The notes under the pieces: model-generated
What the model saw: only the letters and a program-made list of their open reading frames with translations
What the model was told of the DNA's origin: nothing
Databases searched by the model: none
Translations under genes and position numbers: made by a program
Shown here: positions 13,352 to 21,930 of the stretch, one piece after another
Layout of the letters: each line of letters opens with the position of its first letter
Numbering within the stretch: position 1 is the stretch's first letter
From: CAZRIE01 sp964600075
GTDB taxonomy: Bacteria; Bacteroidota; Bacteroidia; Flavobacteriales; Flavobacteriaceae
Direction of reading: 5' to 3'
Length of the DNA stretch: 33,862 bases
Assembly: GCA_964600075.1 (NCBI GenBank)
Contig: CAZRIE010000040.1
Location: 1 to 33,862 of the forward strand

Positions 13352-16129
13352 ATGTCAACAGTATTGGATGTAAATCCTAAAGAAAACATTATTATTAAGG
13401 GTGCAAAACTGCATAATCTAAAAAATATTGATGTCGTAATCCCTCGTAATAAATTAGTGGTCATTACTGGGCTCTCGGGTTCCGGAAAGTCGAGTTTGGC
13501 TTTTGATACTCTATATGCCGAAGGTCAACGTCGTTATGTCGAAAGCCTTTCTTCATACGCCCGACAGTTTTTGGGGAAGTTGGACAAACCCAAAGTAGAT
13601 TATATAAAAGGAATAGCTCCGGCCATCGCCATCGAACAAAAGGTGAACTCCACCAACCCCCGTTCTACTGTAGGTACCACGACCGAAATCTACGATTACC
13701 TAAAGTTACTTTACGCACGTATTGGAAAAACATTTTCGCCAATTTCTGGTGCGCAGGTCAAAAAAGATACAGTCTCCGATGTAATCAATCATGTAAAAAA
13801 TTATGGGGTAGGAACAAAGTTATTGTTGCTAGCACCCATAAAAATCGAAGAAAAACGAGATACCCTAAAATCTTTACAACTGCTTTCCAAACAAGGGTAT
13901 GCCCGTATCAAATACAAAGGGGAGGTTTTACGAATAGATAGCGCACCGAAGGATATCGATCGGGAATTTCATTTGGTCGTAGATAGAATCATCGTCAAAG
14001 ATGATGATGATTTCTACAACAGACTTGCCAATGCAATAGATACCGCGTTTTTTGAAGGAAAAGGAGAATGTACTATTGAAGAACTAACTGCTGAAAAAAA
14101 GGCATTTTTCAGTAATAAGTTCGAATTAGACGGTATGTCTTTTCTAGAACCCAATGTACACTTGTTCAGTTTTAACAATCCGTACGGGGCGTGCCCTAAA
14201 TGTGAAGGGTACGGAGACGTTATCGGTATCGACGAAGACCTAGTAGTACCGAACACCGCATTATCGGTATATGAGAATGCTGTTTTCGCTTGGCGGGGAG
14301 AAAGTATGGGCTGGTACCGAGACCAGCTGGTGAATTCGGCCTATACGTTCGATTTTCCGATACATAAACCTTGGTTTGAACTTTCGGATGAACAAAAACA
14401 ACTGGTTTGGAACGGAAACGACCATTTTATAGGTTTACACAAGTTCTTCGGAATGTTAGAGGAGAAAAGTTATAAGATACAGAACCGTGTGATGCTATCT
14501 CGGTATCGTGGAAAAACGAAATGCAACCTGTGTAAAGGAAAACGCCTTCGTAAGGAAACTGATTACATAAAGGTGGATGGAACGAACATTTCAGATCTTG
14601 TAGAATTGCCCGTCAAAAGATTATTGACTTTTTTCGAGGGACTCTCCCTTGATAAATATGATGAGCAAATCGCTTCTCGTCTACTAAAAGAAATCAATAC
14701 AAGATTAGGCTTTTTAAATAAAGTAGGATTGAGTTACCTCTCTCTTAACCGAAAATCGAATACACTTTCTGGGGGAGAAAGCCAACGTATTAATTTGGCG
14801 ACATCTTTAGGTAGTAGCTTGGTAGGAAGTATGTATATTCTTGATGAACCGAGTATTGGCCTTCATCCAAAAGACACAGAAAATCTGATAGACGTCTTAA
14901 AATCACTTCGGGATTTGGGCAATACCGTTATTGTAGTCGAACACGATGAAGATATTATGAAAGCGGCCGATGAAGTTATCGATATCGGGCCCGAAGCGGG
15001 CACCCATGGTGGTGAAGTAGTTGCCTACGGACCTTTAAGTGAAATCTTAAAATCGAATTCACTGACTGCGAAATATCTTAACGGTTCTATAGAAATTACC
15101 GTACCAAAAGAACGACGGACATCAAAAAACTTTATTACTATAAAAGGCGCAAGGGAAAATAATCTTAAAAACATCGATGTATCTTTTCCTTTGAACATGC
15201 TAACCGTTGTAACAGGAGTTTCCGGTAGCGGCAAAAGCACTTTGGTTAAAAAATTGTTATACCCGATCATATTAAAAGAAGTTGGGGGTTACGGTCAAAA
15301 AGCCGGACAGTTTACCAAAGTAGAGGGGAACTATCAGTCCATTAAACATGTAGAATTTGTTGACCAAAACCCTATCGGGCGATCTTCACGCTCCAATCCC
15401 GTCACGTATATAAAGGCATACGATGACATCCGTAATCTCTATGCCTCCCAGAAACTGAGCAAAATACGCGCGTATCAGGCCAAACATTTTTCTTTTAATG
15501 TAGATGGTGGTCGATGTGAGAAATGCAAAGGAGAAGGCCAGATTACGGTAGAAATGCAGTTTATGGCCGATGTGCATTTGGAATGTGATACCTGCGGCGG
15601 CAAACGTTTTAAAAAAGAAGTCCTGGAAGTTAAGTTTGAAGATGCCAATATCGACGATGTGCTCAATATGACTATCGACGATGCCATTGCCTTCTTTGAA
15701 AGAAACAAACAGACTAAAATCGTTACCAAACTGAAACCGTTACAAGATGTCGGTCTAGGTTATGTCACTTTAGGGCAATCGTCCTCTACCCTATCGGGTG
15801 GTGAGGCTCAGCGTATTAAATTGGCTTCTTTTCTTGTAAAGGGAACCGCAAAAGATAAGGCTCTATTTATTTTTGATGAACCCACAACCGGACTCCACTT
15901 TCACGATATCAAAAAATTGTTGAAATCTTTTGATGCACTTATTACACGTGGCCATTCCGTTATTGTCATCGAACACAATATCGAACTCATCAAGTGCGCC
16001 GACTACCTTATCGATCTTGGTCCCGAAGGCGGCGAAAACGGCGGTAATCTTCTCGCAACGGGTACTCCTGAAGAAATTGTTAAAAGTAAATCTTCGTTTA
16101 CGGCGAAATATTTGAAGGAGAAGCTATAG
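13352..16129 (+). CDS. uvrA: Excinuclease ABC subunit A
   Basis: 925 residues, normal length for UvrA. It is the damage-recognition ATPase of nucleotide excision repair, acting as a dimer with UvrB. It has two ABC ATPase halves: Walker A GLSGSGKSS at 40-48, first signature LSGGESQRINLA near 472, Walker B MYILDEPSIGLHP; second Walker A GVSGSGKST near 622, second signature LSGGEAQRIKLA near 815, Walker B LFIFDEPTTGLHF. The C-terminal zinc module is intact (CEKCKGEGQ and CDTCGGKRF, about 722-752), and the insertion-domain cysteines CPKC and CNLC are present. It is divergent from sigma copy 2 and apparently monocistronic. No strong terminator follows. Confidence 0.97.
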   Translation: MSTVLDVNPKENIIIKGAKLHNLKNIDVVIPRNKLVVITGLSGSGKSSLAFDTLYAEGQRRYVESLSSYARQFLGKLDKPKVDYIKGIAPAIAIEQKVNSTNPRSTVGTTTEIYDYLKLLYARIGKTFSPISGAQVKKDTVSDVINHVKNYGVGTKLLLLAPIKIEEKRDTLKSLQLLSKQGYARIKYKGEVLRIDSAPKDIDREFHLVVDRIIVKDDDDFYNRLANAIDTAFFEGKGECTIEELTAEKKAFFSNKFELDGMSFLEPNVHLFSFNNPYGACPKCEGYGDVIGIDEDLVVPNTALSVYENAVFAWRGESMGWYRDQLVNSAYTFDFPIHKPWFELSDEQKQLVWNGNDHFIGLHKFFGMLEEKSYKIQNRVMLSRYRGKTKCNLCKGKRLRKETDYIKVDGTNISDLVELPVKRLLTFFEGLSLDKYDEQIASRLLKEINTRLGFLNKVGLSYLSLNRKSNTLSGGESQRINLATSLGSSLVGSMYILDEPSIGLHPKDTENLIDVLKSLRDLGNTVIVVEHDEDIMKAADEVIDIGPEAGTHGGEVVAYGPLSEILKSNSLTAKYLNGSIEITVPKERRTSKNFITIKGARENNLKNIDVSFPLNMLTVVTGVSGSGKSTLVKKLLYPIILKEVGGYGQKAGQFTKVEGNYQSIKHVEFVDQNPIGRSSRSNPVTYIKAYDDIRNLYASQKLSKIRAYQAKHFSFNVDGGRCEKCKGEGQITVEMQFMADVHLECDTCGGKRFKKEVLEVKFEDANIDDVLNMTIDDAIAFFERNKQTKIVTKLKPLQDVGLGYVTLGQSSSTLSGGEAQRIKLASFLVKGTAKDKALFIFDEPTTGLHFHDIKKLLKSFDALITRGHSVIVIEHNIELIKCADYLIDLGPEGGENGGNLLATGTPEEIVKSKSSFTAKYLKEKL

Positions 16130-16482
16130 AAACAGAGTTCGGCGTTTAGTGGTGACTGGACCTTAAAATTAAAACTCCATGTGCATCATGGAAATTCATT
16201 TGAATTAGTTCTTACATTTCGAGTCAATACGCCATGTAACTATATGCTATCCAAAGGATTGATTTTTATACTTAGCCTTTCATCAAGAAAATACCAAAAA
16301 TTCTTCTTTTCAACTCTTGTACATACAACCTCATAACCTACTTTCCTGATTACCTTAAAAAACAAAATTTTTATAATTACCTGTAAATCAACTAATTAAA
16401 TAGTATTTATAATTTCTGGCACGCTGTTTGGTATATTATAAGCGAGTGTAAATAATTATACTTAGAATTAAAACCTTATATC
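16130..16482. other. 353-bp intergenic stretch
   Basis: Between uvrA and the cationic secreted protein. A small 6-bp hairpin, TCCATG/CATGGA (16176-16192), without a T run is the only structure seen. TTTG at 16427-16430 may be the -33 part of the downstream promoter, but the -7 match (TAAATAAT at 16449) is poor. No reading frame looks coding. Confidence 0.5.
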
Positions 16483-17700
16483 ATGAGAAACTTAGTACTC
16501 TTTTTTTCGGCCCTCATTTTAGGCATCTCGGGTGTCACGGCCACAGGTACAATAGATGATAAGGTTGCAGAACGCAATGCTTATCGATACAACGACTCTT
16601 TCATTTTTGTCGAGAATGGCATTACGTTTTCGGTATATCCCGATGGTGAGTTCGATTTTTATATCGACAACCGTATTAGCGGTCACAGAAATGGAGCGAC
16701 TTTCAACTCCGGATTTGATTATAGCCCATATGCCCAATACGACGATTATGGTGCCGTGATTCAAGTAGAGACCGCACCGATATTTTACGATTATTATGGT
16801 CGCGTTACCCAGGTGGGTGATGTTAACATCACTTACAACAACGGTAGAGTACGTCGGTTAGGGGGAATGAATGTGTACTATAATCGAAGAGGACTTTACG
16901 ATTACCACACAGGTTATATCAATGTATACAACAGACATTACGTGTACAGGCCTTTTCATGGCTATTTTGCCAGACCCTCTTTAGGTTTCTGTTTAGTTTT
17001 CAACAGCCCTTACAGAAGGTACTATAGCCCAATTCGTTATACCTATTATAACCCATATCGGTATAACACCCGAAGGGCTTACGCTAAAGTAGGAAGAACC
17101 CACCATTACAATCAAGTACGACATGAGCGATCAAAAATCTATAGAAATGACAAAAGAGTTGTTGTACGTAATAATGCTGTTCGAACTAATCGATCCGTAA
17201 GCAAACGAGGTAATAGCACAGTAAGAAACAATAAATCCGTTGCCAAACGCAGTACTACAATACGAAGCGAGCAAGTTCGAACTGGCACAAGAAATAGTGC
17301 AATACGTTCAAATCGAAAAGTAGCGGCAAATAGAACCGCTGTCGATAGAACAAAGCAGATTAGAAAAAGTGATAATAAGCGAGGTGATACTAGGTCATCT
17401 AATGGCAGGACCGTTACACAAAGATCAACTGTCGTGCGAGCACCAAAGCGGAATACGGTTGTCAAAAGAGCCGTAACTCAAACACCACGTACTAGAACAG
17501 TCACTAAAAGTACGAAAACGTTCAAGGCTCCTAAAAGTAGAACAACCAATAAGTCTGTGAGACAAGCTCCGACAAGAAGTATTAGTAGCGTGGCTACCAG
17601 AAGTTCTTCGTCGCGAAAAACGGTTAGCAAAGCGCCGTCAAGAAGTAGTAGAAACACCATTGCTAGTACATCATCATCAAGAAGTTCTAGAAGGTACTAA
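16483..17700 (+). CDS. Secreted protein with Tyr-rich domain and long cationic tail
   Basis: 405 residues. Residues 1-20 are a signal peptide (MRNLVLFFSALILGISGVTA). Residues about 38-190 form a tyrosine- and glycine-rich domain with repeated short strands such as FYDYYGRVTQVGDV, ITYNNGRVRRLGG and VYYNRRGLYDYHTGYINVYN. From about residue 200 to the end the chain is low-complexity Arg, Lys, Ser, Thr and Asn with no hydrophobic core, so it is disordered and very basic. This resembles envelope proteins that bind nucleic acid, acidic polysaccharide or lipid head groups, but no function is established. It ends in a textbook terminator. The antisense frames in the tail are composition artefacts. 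Confidence 0.75.
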   Translation: MRNLVLFFSALILGISGVTATGTIDDKVAERNAYRYNDSFIFVENGITFSVYPDGEFDFYIDNRISGHRNGATFNSGFDYSPYAQYDDYGAVIQVETAPIFYDYYGRVTQVGDVNITYNNGRVRRLGGMNVYYNRRGLYDYHTGYINVYNRHYVYRPFHGYFARPSLGFCLVFNSPYRRYYSPIRYTYYNPYRYNTRRAYAKVGRTHHYNQVRHERSKIYRNDKRVVVRNNAVRTNRSVSKRGNSTVRNNKSVAKRSTTIRSEQVRTGTRNSAIRSNRKVAANRTAVDRTKQIRKSDNKRGDTRSSNGRTVTQRSTVVRAPKRNTVVKRAVTQTPRTRTVTKSTKTFKAPKSRTTNKSVRQAPTRSISSVATRSSSSRKTVSKAPSRSSRNTIASTSSSRSSRRY

Positions 17701-17727
17701 GATAGTTTTTAGGTTGGTTAGTTGTTT

Positions 17728-17765
17728 ACCCCCGTAGTAGATTCGTCTACTGCGGGGGTTTTTTT
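17728..17765 (+). terminator. Rho-independent terminator with UUCG loop
   Basis: ACCCCCGTAGTAGA (17728-17741) pairs with TCTACTGCGGGGGT (17746-17759) with a single wobble, loop TTCG, followed by seven T. It ends the cationic protein gene. Confidence 0.9.
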
Positions 17766-17853
17766 GGCCCTAACCTTAAATGCCTCATCCGTAGATGGAA
17801 GACTTCATAATCAACACCTTCATTGAGCATGTATCATAAAATTAAAAATGCCT

Positions 17854-17861
17854 TATCTTTA
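17854..17861 (+). promoter_or_regulatory. Weak -7 box for the NagX-like gene
   Basis: TATCTTTA matches seven of eight positions of TAnnTTTG, 22 bases ahead of the ATG at 17884. No -33 element is visible. Confidence 0.25.
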
Positions 17862-17883
17862 GTGAAATAGTGATATTATTAAA

Positions 17884-18990
17884 ATGATGACCACCAAAAC
17901 CAAACGCCTCCTATCTCTTGATACATTACGAGGTTTTGATATGTTCTTTATTTCGGGCGGTGGTACTTTTTTGGTACTGCTAAAAGATAAAACAGGAATA
18001 CCCTGGGTAGATGCTATTGTTCATCAGCTAGAACACGTACCTTGGGACGGTTTCGTTTTTTACGACTTTATTTTTCCGCTCTTCTTATTTATAGCTGGTG
18101 TCTCACTGTCATTTTCCATAGCGAAAGGTAGCTCCATAGGTCTTACGAAGGCGGCCTTATATAAGAAAGTATTTGTGCGAATGTTACTTTTAATCGGCCT
18201 AGGGCTTCTTTATAAAAACAGTCCGATACCTTTTTTTGAACCTTCGGAAATACGATTGGGCAGTGTTCTGGGTCGAATCGGGTTCGCCTGTTTTATTACT
18301 GCTTTACTATTCTTAAATTTTTCAACGGTTAAAAGAATTTATTGGATTATAGGTATTCTGATAGGATACTACGCGGCTTTATTCTTGATACCTGTACCAG
18401 GGTATGGCGCTGGAGACCTATCTTTCGAAGGAAATCTTGTGGGGTGGTTCGACCGTTCTTTTTTACCAGGTCGTCTTTTACAAGGTTCTTATGATGAACT
18501 GGGACTTTTAACGCAATTACCAGCGCTTTGCATAACAGTTTTTGGAAGTATCGCCGGAGACATTCTCCGAAATAATTGGACGGAAAACAAAAAAACAGTA
18601 GCCCTTGTTCGTATAGGAATTGTCTTAGTGGCCGTTGGACTGTTATGGAATATTCATTTTCCCATAAACAAAAGATTATGGAGTAGTTCGTTCATAATGC
18701 TAACCAGCGGATTAGCTTTCCTGATTTTGGCCCTATTCTATTGGATTATCGACGTAAAAGGCATTCGCAAATGGACTTTCTTTTTCAAAGTGATAGGCCT
18801 CAATTCGCTGACGATTTATTTTGCCTATCGATTTATTGATTTTTCATTTACCTCCTCAGAACTTTTCGGCGGACTATATACTCCCCTGTCCGAAGAATGG
18901 CATACAGTATTCGACGCTTTGGGAGCCATGGTATTAGTTTGGCTTTTCCTATATATTTTGTACAGATTGAAAATCTTTGTCAAGATATAA
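17884..18990 (+). CDS. NagX/HGSNAT-like membrane acyltransferase (DUF5009 type)
   Basis: 368 residues, an integral membrane protein with about ten hydrophobic segments. The N-terminal RLLSLDTLRGFDMFFISGGG (8-27) is the hallmark of the family related to human heparan-alpha-glucosaminide N-acetyltransferase, followed by WDGFVFYDFIFPLFLFIAGVS. Members pass acyl groups from cytoplasmic acetyl-CoA to sugars across the membrane. Two consecutive ATG codons (17884 and 17887) can start it. It is monocistronic; its 3' end overlaps the remains of a decayed oxidoreductase gene on the other strand (18980-19274). The substrate is unknown, with an amino sugar or glycan the likely acceptor. Confidence 0.85.
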   Translation: MMTTKTKRLLSLDTLRGFDMFFISGGGTFLVLLKDKTGIPWVDAIVHQLEHVPWDGFVFYDFIFPLFLFIAGVSLSFSIAKGSSIGLTKAALYKKVFVRMLLLIGLGLLYKNSPIPFFEPSEIRLGSVLGRIGFACFITALLFLNFSTVKRIYWIIGILIGYYAALFLIPVPGYGAGDLSFEGNLVGWFDRSFLPGRLLQGSYDELGLLTQLPALCITVFGSIAGDILRNNWTENKKTVALVRIGIVLVAVGLLWNIHFPINKRLWSSSFIMLTSGLAFLILALFYWIIDVKGIRKWTFFFKVIGLNSLTIYFAYRFIDFSFTSSELFGGLYTPLSEEWHTVFDALGAMVLVWLFLYILYRLKIFVKI

Positions 18991-19274
18991 AGAAATCGTT
19001 TAGCTCTTCAACAGAATACTTCTTAAAAAAGTCTGGACCTATTTTATCGGTAGTGGCTTCATTAGCTACTTATTTTGCACCACTTTCGGAGTACTCCGCA
19101 ATCGAAGAAGAATTTTTCATGATTGGGCGATGCACAACTCGACCAATCAAAACCGTCTTCTTGGTCCAACGCTAAAAAGGCACGCATAGTACGCAAAATA
19201 CCCATTTCTTTGAAATCATGGCGAAAGGCCTCTTTTACAACCAATTTACTGGCCGTATGCCGAATTGGTTCTGA
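18980..19274 (-). pseudogene. Remnant of an FdhF/YdeP-family molybdopterin oxidoreductase
   Basis: Read on the minus strand, one frame from 19274 gives SEPIRHTASKLVV, then FKEMGILRTMRAFLALDQ and EDGFDWSSCASPN. A second frame from 19102 then gives IAEYSESGAK, a stop, VANE and ATTDKIGPDFFKKYSVEEL. In order, this is the N-terminal region of FdhF/YdeP-type oxidoreductases (family motif DGFDCPxCAWP, then EYCENGAKA). There is a frameshift between the frames, an in-frame TAA at 19070-19072, a Cys to Trp change, and loss of nearly all of the family's roughly 750 residues. Homology stops near the 3' end of the acyltransferase gene. It is non-functional. Confidence 0.8.
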
Positions 19275-19361
19275 TTATTTAATTTTTGATAAGTGTTCAA
19301 CATCGATTAGGAATATATTTCTTCGAAAAAAAAATTCATATGCCCTAGTCAACTTGAATTC

Positions 19362-19520
19362 TTATTGTACTAATTGGAATTTTGGATACTTGTTCCACCA
19401 ATTCTCTAAGCTGTTCTCCAAAAGTGTAAAATCTTTTTTACTAAGAACAAACGACTCCCCATTAGCTACAATTATCTCGTTTGCAAACCCTAATTCGGTA
19501 TTTACAACCCAGTTTTCAAA
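19362..19520 (-). pseudogene. Orphan C-terminal coding fragment
   Basis: The minus strand from 19520 to a TAA at 19362-19364 is open for 52 codons without a start codon, preceded by TAG. It reads like real protein: FENWVVNTELGFANEIIVAN, then GESFVLSKKDFTLL, then NSLENWWNKYPKFQLVQ. Balanced composition and amphipathic pattern suggest the end of a lost gene. I do not recognise the family. It lies between the oxidoreductase remnant and the transthyretin-like gene and is in a different frame from both. Confidence 0.45.
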
Positions 19521-19524
19521 CTAT

Positions 19525-20325
19525 TTACGCTACGATATGTAAGTCGACGTAATAACAACGCGGAACATGTTTTCTTTCACCAGTTCGACCTTGTGCTCTT
19601 TTTTCTTCATACAAGAGAGCTCCATCGGCTGATGTCACCTTGAAATAAACACTAGGTCCGGTAATCGAAGAAATCGGAGTATCTATATTAATAAGGGGTG
19701 ATAGAAAGGTCTTTTTAAAATCAGTACTGCCAAAGTCAATTCTGAAATACCCTTTCGCATCGGTGATGTTGCTGCCGAGCACATCGTCCTTAATCCAATC
19801 GTAATCAAAAGCGGAAACGGTAACGCCCACTATCGGGTTTTGGTCCTCATGCACTGATTTAACATGGCCGCAGATGGTCCAAGCATCGAAAAGGGTACGG
19901 AGATGGCTCCAAAGCTCAAACGAAAAACAATAATTCCAACAATAGTGTAACACATCATTTTCGACTCGCCATACAGGTTGCAGCCTTTGAACCGTGAACT
20001 GTAACGATCTATCCCTAATTGCGTTTTGGCCCTGAATAGTGGCTAATTTCAAATCTATTACTATGGGACCCTCGCGGTAACTATTGGAAAGCTCTATTTC
20101 ATAATTCCCCTCGTTATCCGTTCTTCCCTTTCCGATAAGGTAGCCCTCTTTATTGGTAATTTTTTTTTCGGTCAATATACGAAGTCCCTTATCGAAATGT
20201 ATGTTCTCACTATCATTCTGACTTGTCGGCTCAACCTGATAGATTCTAACTCGTGCCTCGTTCACAGGCTCAGCAATATCGAGAAGCAAAGACGCGCAAA
20301 AATTACCTTTAACTATGTACCTCAT
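19525..20325 (-). CDS. Transthyretin-like two-domain protein without signal peptide
   Basis: 266 residues, no signal peptide and no membrane segment. Two beta-sandwich units are visible. The first is residues about 4-112, with PVNEARVRIYQVE and GRTDNEGNYEIEL. The second is 151-262, with CGHVKSVHEDQNPIVGVTVS, then AFDYDWIKDDVLG, then ITDAKGYFRIDF, the pattern of transthyretin-like and carboxypeptidase-regulatory-like domains. The joining segment has a HYCWNYC cysteine pair and the C-terminus reads RCYYVDLHIV. Such domains usually bind proteins or act as adhesive modules outside the cell; absence of an export signal suggests a cytoplasmic or specially secreted role. It is separated from the flippase operon by 144 bp and borders gene remnants, so it may be acquired DNA. 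Confidence 0.65.
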   Translation of the reverse strand: MRYIVKGNFCASLLLDIAEPVNEARVRIYQVEPTSQNDSENIHFDKGLRILTEKKITNKEGYLIGKGRTDNEGNYEIELSNSYREGPIVIDLKLATIQGQNAIRDRSLQFTVQRLQPVWRVENDVLHYCWNYCFSFELWSHLRTLFDAWTICGHVKSVHEDQNPIVGVTVSAFDYDWIKDDVLGSNITDAKGYFRIDFGSTDFKKTFLSPLINIDTPISSITGPSVYFKVTSADGALLYEEKRAQGRTGERKHVPRCYYVDLHIVA

Positions 20326-20469
20326 GGCCTAAACTATTAAAATAAAGTTACTATAAAAATTTACTGGGGTCACTTTTCAACTCGATTACGCCTCTGCTTT
20401 TATAAAGTTAATTATTCTCCAAAAAAATGATTGTCCATTGATGTACAGTTCTAAATTTCCAATTGAAGT

Positions 20470-21930
20470 TTACTTGCTGTTTCCTAAAAACTTTGAAAGT
20501 ACCCCAAAGACATCCTCTGAAATCTTAAAGCGATAAAGTATTGCTACATAAAGCACTACGATCAGCATACTTTTAAGAGCAATATTGATAATCGGGTGAA
20601 AAGAAAAATCCAAAAAATAAAAGAATAGACCAGTAGCCACCAAAAGTAGAGCGACTTTAATCGTTTCTTTAGTGAAAGGGAGAATATCGAATTTCACCTT
20701 TACGTAGAACAACTTGATTGTATTATAAATGAAGAATGACGAAAAACTGGCGATAGCTGCTCCGTCAAGTCCGAATTTTGGAATCAGCCAAAGGTTTAAA
20801 AGTATCGTCAAGATAGCCAGCAATACGCCCATAACCAACACAGCCCTATAGTAATCTGAATTGTATAGAATAGAATTGTTGTTTCCCAATATAGCATCGT
20901 AAATTTTGGCAAGACCGAGCCAGACAAAAATAATAAATCCATTTCTATATGCTTCAGGAAGCATTTCATACAGGTCGTTCAGATTTAGTAAAATCAACAA
21001 AAATAGCAACCCTGATACTATGAACAAGGTCAATGAACTTCGCTGATACAGATTTTTTAAGCCGACCTTATCATTTTTATTCAATAGTTCAGCTGTCAGC
21101 GGATACGTGATTTGGTGCATCGACCGTGAAGGGACGGCCACTGTCATTGCAATAAACCCTGCCACACTATAGTAGGCCACGTTCTCTATTTTAATAAATT
21201 GATTGATCATTACCTTATCAATTTCCAATAGTACTATAGCCACCGAACCGCCTAAGATTATTAAGGTTGTATAAACGACAATATTGTTTATATTTTCTGG
21301 GAAATCAAAGACAAATTTGGGCATTCGCAATCGATAGGCATATAGCTTCATGATAACGGTACGGAGAAGATAAATACCCGTCAAAGCTTGAATGAAAAAT
21401 TCAACGGAGATAAGCTCAAAGAATAATAAGACCAAAAGAACCGTCTGCCCTACCCTGCAGAATATCTCTTTCATGAAATTGCCAAATACCGATTTCATCT
21501 GCACCTTGGCCCAGCCGTAAAAGATTTCAAAATAGGCCATGGCCATACCAATCAAGAATATATGCCACACATAATCCTTTACAACAGGATTCTCCTTGGA
21601 TAAAAAACTGCCAATCGCATCATTAGCTAGAAAAGTGATTCCTGCAATAGGAAGAATCAAAGCTAACGGAAGGAACAACATCAAAATCAAAAAACCGTCT
21701 TTAGTTCTGTCATTCTTAAAACTACTGTAGAATTTAACCAAAGTATTCGGTACACCAAAGGCCAGAATTGGCATCAATACAGCGGAGGCCGATAAAATCA
21801 CTTGTATCAAACCATAATATTGGGGAGTCATGAAATTAAGGTACAATACCAACGTATTGAGCGCACCTATGCCAAAACCGAAATAGGTGATGATGGAATT
21901 GTTCAGTGATTGTTTAAATACGATTCCCAT
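20470..21930 (-). CDS. Wzx-like polysaccharide flippase
   Basis: 486 residues, hydrophobic throughout with about 14 membrane segments, no signal peptide. It belongs to the oligosaccharide flippase / MATE-like superfamily, which moves lipid-linked sugar units across the inner membrane. Typical features are the FKQSLNNSIITYFGFGIGAL start, conserved MMPEAY-like loop (YEMLPEAYRNGFIIFVWLGL) and paired helices around FGLDGAAIAS. Its ATG overlaps the stop of the glycosyltransferase by one base (TAATG), so the two are translationally coupled. Substrate is unknown; the partner glycosyltransferase and YfhO protein point to a cell-surface glycan. Confidence 0.88.
   Translation of the reverse strand: MGIVFKQSLNNSIITYFGFGIGALNTLVLYLNFMTPQYYGLIQVILSASAVLMPILAFGVPNTLVKFYSSFKNDRTKDGFLILMLFLPLALILPIAGITFLANDAIGSFLSKENPVVKDYVWHIFLIGMAMAYFEIFYGWAKVQMKSVFGNFMKEIFCRVGQTVLLVLLFFELISVEFFIQALTGIYLLRTVIMKLYAYRLRMPKFVFDFPENINNIVVYTTLIILGGSVAIVLLEIDKVMINQFIKIENVAYYSVAGFIAMTVAVPSRSMHQITYPLTAELLNKNDKVGLKNLYQRSSLTLFIVSGLLFLLILLNLNDLYEMLPEAYRNGFIIFVWLGLAKIYDAILGNNNSILYNSDYYRAVLVMGVLLAILTILLNLWLIPKFGLDGAAIASFSSFFIYNTIKLFYVKVKFDILPFTKETIKVALLLVATGLFFYFLDFSFHPIINIALKSMLIVVLYVAILYRFKISEDVFGVLSKFLGNSK

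Noticed and set aside
13700..13770. Possible missing zinc motif in UvrA after YARIGK
   Set aside because: The text reads SPISG where some UvrA proteins have CPxCG, but the functional zinc modules (CPKC/CNLC and CEKC/CDTC) are intact and this position varies in the family.
17139..17660. Two hydrophobic minus-strand reading frames
   Set aside because: They are the antisense of the Arg/Lys/Ser/Thr-rich tail, whose codons read as Leu/Val/Thr on the other strand.
19123..19542. 139-aa plus-strand reading frame
   Set aside because: It lies opposite the two minus-strand remnants and has no family features; it is a shadow of decayed coding DNA.
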